Position numbers and translations under genes: made by a program. From positions 1 through 8,301 of the forward strand of contig JAISFK010000042.1 in assembly GCA_031263625.1 (NCBI GenBank): a stretch of DNA of 8,301 nucleotides. The letters are read 5' to 3'. Below the pieces are notes generated by a model. The model was not told the DNA's origin and made no database searches. It saw only the letters and a list, made by a program, of their open reading frames with translations. The DNA comes from Clostridiales bacterium. GTDB lineage: Bacteria > Bacillota > Clostridia > WRLR01. Of this stretch, positions 1-4,740 are shown piece by piece (within the stretch, counting starts at the first letter, position 1; every line of letters begins with the position of its first letter).

Positions 1-2549
1 ATGGCCTCCGCTCCGGCCGAGCCGGGCAGGTAGACCACGAGCGCGGCGTCCGCGTATTCGTTGATCTGCTGCACGTTGATCGACGCGCCCGCGTTGATCA
101 GCACGACAAATTTCTTGTCTTCGGCCTTGAACGCGCTCCCGTATGCCTCAAGCACCGTCTGTTCCGTGGCCGACAGGTCGAACGACGATCGCGCGTTGTC
201 CGCGCCCTCGCTCGACGTGCGCGATATGATCATGATGCCTATGTCGTTGTTGGAAGCGGCTACCGCTGCGGACGCTACGGCGCTCGAAACGACGTCCGCG
301 TCCACTGCCGAATTGACGGCGTAGCCAGCTGTCGTGAGCACACTCGCAAGCGATTTCACCACGGTGTTGTCCCATGTGACTTGGGCGCTACCGCCGCCCT
401 CGATTACGAGATCGGCCGTAGCCGACGCGCCGCCTATGCCGAACATGCCGCCAGCCCCAGTAGCCGCGACCCTCGCCACGTCGCTCGTGATCAGGGCGAT
501 GTTGCTCACGCCGCTGAAAGGCAGGGCGCCGTCGTTCTTGAGCAGCACCATGCCCTCTGCGGCTGTCTTCTGGTTGATAGGCGCGGAAGCGGTGTTGACA
601 ACGGAAGTGTAAAAATCCGCGCTGTTTTGATCGATTGTGACTGTATCCAGCGTGGCATAATCGCCATTGAACACCGGCGTCTTAATGACTACGCGCAGTA
701 TGTTGGCGACGTTGCGCTTCACAAGCGCGAGCCGCTGAGCCTTCTCCGCGTCGGACGCGCTCGGATCCTGCAACCATGCATTGATAGCGGCCTCCGCTCC
801 CATGGGCTGCCACATGTCGTTCTGCGCGACCATGGACTGCGGCCCGTTGTTGCCGCCCATCCAGTCGGTCATGACATAGCCCTTGAAGCCAAACGCCTCG
901 CGCAGCATGTCCGTGAGCAGCCACTCGTTTGACGCCGCGTAAATGGAGTTGACGCGGTTGTACGAGCTCATGACCGTCCACGGGTCCTCCTGCACCGCGC
1001 GCTCAAAGCCCGCGAGGTAGATCTCCCGCAGGGCGCGCTCCGACACGACAGTTTCGCCGCCGCTGCGGAAGTTCTCCTGGTTGTTCGCAGCGTAGTGCTT
1101 CAGCGAAACGCCCAGCCCGGCGGCCTGCAGCGCGCGCGTGTACGCGGCCGCCGTCTCGCCCGCTATGACCGGATCTTCGGAATAGTACTCAAAGTCGCGC
1201 CCGCCCAGCGGGTTGCGCTGGATGTTCAGCGCCGGAGCGAGCATGATGTCCACGGCGTAGTGCCTGCCCTCGGCCGCGACGCGCGCCGCGACTTCCTCCA
1301 TGGCATCAACGTCCCAGGTGGACGCGAGCCCCGTGGGCGACATCCACACGGTGGCGTTGCGCGCCATGCGCACGCCCGCCGGGCCGTCCGACAGCAACGT
1401 CGAGGGTATGCCCAGGCGCGGGATGGCAGTAGTGCCGCCCGCTACGCCGGGGTTGATGGCGATGCCGGGATTCATGCCGATGCCCGCCGTCATACTGATA
1501 AGCTCGTCGATGCTCATTGCGGCTATAACATCGCTGATTTTTGCGTCTATTTCGGCCTGCGTGTTCGTGTCGCTCACGTCCGCAAGCGACGGCAGTGACG
1601 AGTCTATCGTGTACCAGACAATGAGCGTGTCGCTCGCCAGGCCGCCCACGTAAAACTTGGCCTTGACGACGAATGCCGTGTCTGCGTCGGCGCCAGCAAC
1701 AGAGATAGGCGCACTGTATAGCGCGGATTGGTCGCTGGGATCGGCGATGCCGGCCACTTCGCCTGGCTTGGGCGCCCCGTCCGCGTCGATGTCAGCGGTT
1801 CCTGACGTGTAATAGATAGTGCCGGCCGCGCCGCCCGGCGCCGCCAGCGACACCTCCGACAGAGTTTTGTACACGCCCGAGGTAAACGTCGTCACGGGCG
1901 GCGCCGGGTTATACGCGCACTGGCCAACAGCCGACAGCTGGCCGTCGAGGACTACCACAGCCCTATACACGCCGTATGCCAACGGCGGGCCGCCCCAGCC
2001 TGCGCTTATCGACCAGAACGTGCCAGCGCCCGGATAGGTGAAAGGTATCACTTCCTCGCGAGTGCTGCTATCTGTGGGGTCGGTTCCGTCGTTCGTGTAG
2101 AACACCTGAACGCCCTCGTCGTTCAGCGACGGGTGCGCGATCGATATCTGCACGCCCCATGACACCTCGACCGTCAGCTCCGGTGCTACGGCATCCCATG
2201 CCAGCGGAACCAGCTCGGCCGCAGGTTCAAGCTCCGGCTCGGCCTCCGGCGCCGCTTCGGGTTCAAGCGCCGCCTCGGCGGCCTCGTCGCCGCCCTCCGC
2301 GATCGGCGCCGCTTCTGCGCCGGGTTCCTGCGGAGTTTCATTGGCCGGCTTTTCTGCCGCATCGGCGTCCGCGACGGGCGCCTGATCCGCCGCAACCGCC
2401 GCTTCGGCGCTCAGCGCGCCATCGGCCGCAACCGCCGCGCCGTCTGTGGCTTTCGCCTCGGCATAGGCTGGCAGCGCGGGCAGCGCCGCGACAAGCAGCA
2501 TCGCGAGGCACATAAAATACGAGAGTAATCTTTTTGCATTTCTGGACAA
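1..2549 (-). CDS. Secreted glycoside hydrolase family 3 beta-glycosidase, C-terminus cut by window edge
   Basis: Family 3 glycosidases remove terminal beta-linked sugars (beta-glucosidase, beta-xylosidase and similar) by a retaining mechanism; the exact substrate cannot be read from sequence. 849 codons are visible. Residues 1-30 form a signal peptide: basic SRNAKR, hydrophobic core, cleavage likely after LPAYA. Residues 31-118 are an Ala/Glu/Pro-rich linker. About 130-215 and 220-313 resemble chitobiase C-terminal/Fn3-like modules (VFYTNDGTDP, IYYTSGTADIDADG). The GH3 barrel follows, with LLSDGPAGVR (D388), NPLGGRDFEYYSEDP, the conserved KH pair (K484-H485), VMSSYNRVN and GYVMTDW (D562, expected nucleophile). 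The alpha/beta sandwich starts near AAEGMVLLKNDGALPF and carries SSEGADNAR, where E781 is the likely acid/base. I chose TTG at 2549 because AAAAGGAG lies 8 bases upstream and the basic n-region fits. In-frame ATGs at 2570 (no good ribosome site) and 2513 (loses the basic n-region) are alternatives. The end of the sandwich and the stop lie outside the window. Confidence 0.94.
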   Translation of the reverse strand, partial: MSRNAKRLLSYFMCLAMLLVAALPALPAYAEAKATDGAAVAADGALSAEAAVAADQAPVADADAAEKPANETPQEPGAEAAPIAEGGDEAAEAALEPEAAPEAEPELEPAAELVPLAWDAVAPELTVEVSWGVQISIAHPSLNDEGVQVFYTNDGTDPTDSSTREEVIPFTYPGAGTFWSISAGWGGPPLAYGVYRAVVVLDGQLSAVGQCAYNPAPPVTTFTSGVYKTLSEVSLAAPGGAAGTIYYTSGTADIDADGAPKPGEVAGIADPSDQSALYSAPISVAGADADTAFVVKAKFYVGGLASDTLIVWYTIDSSLPSLADVSDTNTQAEIDAKISDVIAAMSIDELISMTAGIGMNPGIAINPGVAGGTTAIPRLGIPSTLLSDGPAGVRMARNATVWMSPTGLASTWDVDAMEEVAARVAAEGRHYAVDIMLAPALNIQRNPLGGRDFEYYSEDPVIAGETAAAYTRALQAAGLGVSLKHYAANNQENFRSGGETVVSERALREIYLAGFERAVQEDPWTVMSSYNRVNSIYAASNEWLLTDMLREAFGFKGYVMTDWMGGNNGPQSMVAQNDMWQPMGAEAAINAWLQDPSASDAEKAQRLALVKRNVANILRVVIKTPVFNGDYATLDTVTIDQNSADFYTSVVNTASAPINQKTAAEGMVLLKNDGALPFSGVSNIALITSDVARVAATGAGGMFGIGGASATADLVIEGGGSAQVTWDNTVVKSLASVLTTAGYAVNSAVDADVVSSAVASAAVAASNNDIGIMIISRTSSEGADNARSSFDLSATEQTVLEAYGSAFKAEDKKFVVLINAGASINVQQINEYADAALVVYLPGSAGAEA

Positions 2550-2557
2550 GTAATCAG

Positions 2558-2565
2558 CTCCTTTT
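2558..2565 (-). promoter_or_regulatory. Ribosome binding site deciding the TTG start of the GH3 gene
   Basis: The minus strand reads AAAAGGAG, then eight bases, then TTG at 2549. This near-perfect anti-16S match at ideal spacing favours TTG over the in-frame ATG at 2570, which would place this motif inside the coding region. Confidence 0.7.
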
Positions 2566-2671
2566 CTCATTCAAACTTATGACCGTCCTCACATCCCAAT
2601 TTCCCAGGTCGCGCTGTGTCAGGCCAAACGCACCACCTCCTCTAGCCATACTCTATGTCTGTCCCCCATTC

Positions 2672-2700
2672 ATCATCCCAAACCTCCGAGCAGGCCTCAA
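2672..2700 (-). promoter_or_regulatory. Weak candidate promoter for the GH3 gene
   Basis: TTGAGG (2700-2695), a 17-base spacer and GATGAT (2677-2672) on the minus strand match sigma70 hexamers at four of six positions each. It lies downstream of the terminator at 2752-2787, where a GH3 promoter would be needed, and would leave a leader of about 115 bases. The palindrome at 2726-2751 would then sit just upstream of its -35, a place typical of activator sites. The match is weak and chance is possible. Confidence 0.25.
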
Positions 2701-2725
2701 AGCCATCCCGCCGCAAACCAGCCCA

Positions 2726-2751
2726 GTGCAGATAAGCATACTTATCTGCAC
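2726..2751. promoter_or_regulatory. Perfect 26-bp palindrome, probable operator (copy 1)
   Basis: The 11-base arm GTGCAGATAAG and its exact reverse complement flank a four-base centre CATA. A related 26-bp copy lies at 2830-2855 with 21 of 26 identical bases. Perfect dyad symmetry and a second copy in the same intergenic region suggest a dimeric regulator's site. As a terminator it is unlikely: on the minus strand the T-run precedes the hairpin, and on the plus strand it is followed by A's. I do not recognise the motif as belonging to a named regulator family. Confidence 0.65.
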
Positions 2752-2787
2752 AAAAAAAAATCGCCGCCAGCACACTGCTGGTAGCGG
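2752..2787 (-). terminator. Intrinsic terminator ending the chemoreceptor/binding-protein transcript
   Basis: On the minus strand CCGCTACCAGCA, loop GTG and TGCTGGCGG form a stem: six perfect pairs (CCAGCA/TGCTGG) plus three outer pairs across a 3-base bulge. It is followed by CGA and nine T's (2760-2752). It lies about 290 bases past the stop of the solute-binding protein and about 200 bases before the GH3 start. It most likely closes the upstream transcript and isolates GH3. An attenuator role cannot be excluded, because a promoter-like sequence lies just upstream. Confidence 0.7.
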
Positions 2788-2808
2788 ATTTAGTAAAGAG
2801 GGAAACGC

Positions 2809-2836
2809 AATATATAGACATTAGCAACCGTGCAAA
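2809..2836 (-). promoter_or_regulatory. Candidate promoter overlapping palindrome copy 2
   Basis: The minus strand shows TTTGCA (2836-2831), a 16-base spacer and TATATT (2814-2809), a fair sigma70 match in an AT-rich patch. The -35 lies within the second palindrome. Predicted transcription would start near 2802 and meet the terminator hairpin almost at once, so it would matter only if that terminator is conditional. Confidence 0.25.
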
Positions 2837-2855
2837 AAAGTATAATCATCTGCAC
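2830..2855. promoter_or_regulatory. Imperfect 26-bp palindrome, probable operator (copy 2)
   Basis: It begins GTGCA and ends CTGCAC exactly like copy 1, has the same 26-bp length, and matches copy 1 at 21 of 26 positions. Its own dyad symmetry is weaker (8 of 13 pairs), with an A-run in the left arm. Centre-to-centre distance to copy 1 is 104 bp, close to ten helical turns, so one protein could contact both on the same DNA face (inference). Confidence 0.5.
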
Positions 2856-3019
2856 TGCCATGCGCCCTAACTACGGCGCCCATCGTCGGTGCCCACAAAT
2901 CAAAGGCTTGGACATATGAGCACGCAAGTTGCGAAGCGATTGTGTTCATCTTCATCTTCATTAGTTTTACAACATTTGTGCCGATATGTCAACAGAAATA
3001 TCCAAAAGCCCAAAAAAAT
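2856..3019. other. AT-richer intergenic stretch, no gene seen
   Basis: Nothing here has coding character, and I found no RNA gene. The only structure is a 6-bp microrepeat at 2945-2962 (TTCATC, TTCATC, TTCATT), a purine-rich ATGAAG-type run on the minus strand resembling the repeat at the start of the solute-binding protein gene, and a 7-base A-run at 3012-3018. With its flanks this is the 3' untranslated region of the binding-protein transcript. Confidence 0.5.
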
Positions 3020-3075
3020 CTGCCTATCTGCCTATAACCTATGCCCGTGCGCCTATGCCTGTGCGCCTGTGCGCC
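3020..3075. repeat. Degenerate short-period repeat directly after the solute-binding protein stop
   Basis: On the minus strand, right after the TAA, the sequence consists of units starting with GGC: GGCGCACA twice, GGCATA, GGCGCACG, GGCATA, GGTTATA, GGCAGATA and GGCAGAT. The period drifts between 6 and 8 bases. It has no coding or hairpin character. It is similar in flavour to the GGCATAGC-type units beyond the GH36 stop. Confidence 0.6.
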
Positions 3076-4728
3076 TTATCCGCTCCCTGCGGCGAGATCA
3101 GGGTACTTCCTCGCCGCGTCCGCCCGAAAGTTCCTGAGCGCCGCGTCCAGGCTGGCCTCCCCGGCAAAGTACTCAACCATGGCGGCCTGAAAGCTCTCGT
3201 TCAGGCCCTGATCGTAAGGGCCGGCGTTTCGCATGTCTATGAGGGGGGCCGCGTCGGCAAACAGGGCGATGTGGTTTTGCCCGCCCAGCAGCGCGGAGCC
3301 GTATTCCGGGTCGCCGGCGATCGCGTCCATTGCCGCCCGGTTGTTGGCGTAGTCTTCCGTATCGCGCGTCATCCGCTGCATGATTTCGGCGTCGCACGCG
3401 AGCGCATGCATGACCTCCCGGACGGTGTCCACGTTGTCGCCGCCGGCCGCGGCGCAGATCCACGTGCCGCCCCAGTAATAGTGCTGCGGGCCCTCGCAGA
3501 CGGCGTAGTCGCCAAAGATGCCGTTGCCGACGGCCTGCGCCGCGCTCGGATCCGCCAGGGCGTTTTCGAGCAGCGTGAAATTGATGCCCCAAGTGGAGTA
3601 GAAAAATCCAAAGACCATCCCGCCCGGCCCCTGATCCGCGCTCCACGCCGCGTCCCACAGCCGGGTCCCGTTGTGGTAGCCCAGTTCCGTGTAGCGCTTG
3701 GTCTGCTCCACCCAGCGCATCAGATTGTCGTCAATCACAATCCTGTTGCTCGCGTCAACCCAGGGGCGCTCGACATTGTTGGAAAAAACCCGGTAGGCGT
3801 CGTCGAAGCCGCTCAGCATCCGGTAGCCCTTTTCGGACATCCGCGCGGCGACCGCGTCGAACTTTTCCCAGTCGGACAGGAGCGCCTGCACCTGCTCCGG
3901 ATCGTCCGTGCCCAGCACATCCTTCGCGATGCTCCGGCGATACGCGAACAGGCCGGGCGTGGCCTGCCACGAAACCGCCTTGAGCCTGCCGCCGGAATCC
4001 GTGGCGATCCGCTTGGTGTAGTCGTACTGATCGGCGAGATCCGCCTCCGAAAGCCCCACGTCGCCTACGACGTCAAGCGTGTACGCCGTGTCCACGTACT
4101 TCATCGCGTAGTCCGCCTCGATCAGGAAGATGTCAATGGGATCGTCCGCGTCCGCGTTGCCCGCGAGATCCGCGTCAAGCCTGTTCTGATAGGCGTTGCC
4201 GTCGTTTGGGGTTATCACCCATTCGATCCGCAGGGCCGCCGGCAGGCTCTCCAGATAATAGGCGTTGAAGCGATCCTGAAATTCCGTGTTCCAGCAGTAG
4301 ATGCGCAGGATTTCGTCGCCGGCCGGCAGGTCTTCCGGCGCCTGCACCGCCGCCGCGGGTGCCGCGTAGGCCGAGCCCGACGCCTGCCGCGCGGGCGCGG
4401 TCGCGCCGCCGCCGTCGCAGGCGAAAAGGCCCAAGGCGCAGCAGAGCAGGAGCGCCGCCACGCAAAAGCCCGCCCTCCCCGCTTTAGCCGTCTTCCCTGG
4501 CCTGCCCGGCATCCTAGGCGCACCGGACATCCTCAGCCTGCCCAGCAGCCCATGCATACCAAGCGTTTCAGGCATACCACGCGTTTCAGGCGCCCCCGGC
4601 CTGCCCGCCCCGCGCCCTCTATGCGCGCCCGCCTCCGTCTTCGTCTCTATCTTCGTCTCTATCTTCGTCTCTATCTTCGTCTCTATCTTCGTCTTCATCT
4701 TCGTCTTCATCTTTATTTTCATCTTCAT
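3076..4728 (-). CDS. ABC-type extracellular solute-binding lipoprotein, family 1 (sugar type)
   Basis: The protein is a membrane-anchored binding protein that captures an oligosaccharide or similar solute outside the cell. 550 residues follow from ATG 4728. A hydrophobic signal (FCVAALLLCCALGL) ends in lipobox LFAC, with C104 the lipidated cysteine. The mature part of about 447 residues is normal family 1 length. It starts ILRIYCWNTEFQDRF, carries DPIDIFLIEADYAMKY and DEKF-like helical stretches mid-protein, and has the Trp/Tyr-rich GPQHYYWGGTWICAAAGG near residue 400, typical of ligand-site regions. The 103 residues before C104 are odd: Lys/Glu/Thr repeats (KIET four times), then Gly/Arg/Pro-rich sequence. 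A GAGGA site 7 bases before ATG 4728 supports this start. In-frame ATGs at 4530 and 4512 would give ordinary signal peptides but lack clear ribosome sites. It lies 10 bases after the chemoreceptor gene, and no permease gene is visible. The ligand is unknown. Confidence 0.92.
   Translation of the reverse strand: MKMKIKMKTKMKTKIETKIETKIETKIETKTEAGAHRGRGAGRPGAPETRGMPETLGMHGLLGRLRMSGAPRMPGRPGKTAKAGRAGFCVAALLLCCALGLFACDGGGATAPARQASGSAYAAPAAAVQAPEDLPAGDEILRIYCWNTEFQDRFNAYYLESLPAALRIEWVITPNDGNAYQNRLDADLAGNADADDPIDIFLIEADYAMKYVDTAYTLDVVGDVGLSEADLADQYDYTKRIATDSGGRLKAVSWQATPGLFAYRRSIAKDVLGTDDPEQVQALLSDWEKFDAVAARMSEKGYRMLSGFDDAYRVFSNNVERPWVDASNRIVIDDNLMRWVEQTKRYTELGYHNGTRLWDAAWSADQGPGGMVFGFFYSTWGINFTLLENALADPSAAQAVGNGIFGDYAVCEGPQHYYWGGTWICAAAGGDNVDTVREVMHALACDAEIMQRMTRDTEDYANNRAAMDAIAGDPEYGSALLGGQNHIALFADAAPLIDMRNAGPYDQGLNESFQAAMVEYFAGEASLDAALRNFRADAARKYPDLAAGSG
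4554..4589. repeat. Two-copy 18-bp tandem repeat inside the binding-protein leader region
   Basis: GCATACCAAGCGTTTCAG (4554-4571) is followed at once by the same sequence with one change (C for A at the ninth base, 4572-4589). In the long reading of the solute-binding protein it encodes the near-duplicate ETRGMP / ETLGMH. It lies between the 12-bp array and the signal peptide. Confidence 0.8.
4639..4722. repeat. Seven-unit 12-bp tandem array at the start of the binding-protein gene
   Basis: Four identical units CTTCGTCTCTAT (4639-4686), two of CTTCGTCTTCAT (4687-4710) and one diverged CTTTATTTTCAT (4711-4722), all in exact 12-bp register. The minus strand is purine-rich and reads as KIET and KMKT tetrapeptides. 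Because 12 is divisible by three, copy-number change would keep the frame. Confidence 0.9.
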
Positions 4729-4735
4729 CGATTCA

Positions 4736-4740
4736 TCCTC
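4736..4740 (-). promoter_or_regulatory. Ribosome binding site of the binding protein, overlapping the chemoreceptor stop
   Basis: The minus strand reads TGAGGA, where TGA (4741-4739) is the chemoreceptor stop and GAGGA (4740-4736) is a Shine-Dalgarno match. It lies 7 bases before ATG 4728. This predicts translational coupling of the two genes. Confidence 0.6.

Noticed and set aside
2619..2641. Perfect AGGAGG (2641-2636, minus strand) in the GH3 leader, followed by TTG-GCC-TGA
   Set aside because: Only a two-codon frame follows at proper spacing, so it is not a gene; a leader-peptide role cannot be supported from sequence alone.
2726..2760. Palindrome copy 1 as a plus-strand terminator
   Set aside because: The hairpin is followed by A's on the plus strand, not T's, and no plus-strand gene ends here.
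2642..2827. Minus-strand frame of 61 residues between the binding protein and GH3
   Set aside because: It runs through the terminator hairpin, its T-run and palindrome 1, and lacks a ribosome site; chance frame.
2841..2846. TATAAT on the plus strand inside palindrome 2
   Set aside because: No -35 at 16-18 bases (the best, TAGACA, is 20 away) and no plus-strand gene downstream for it to drive.
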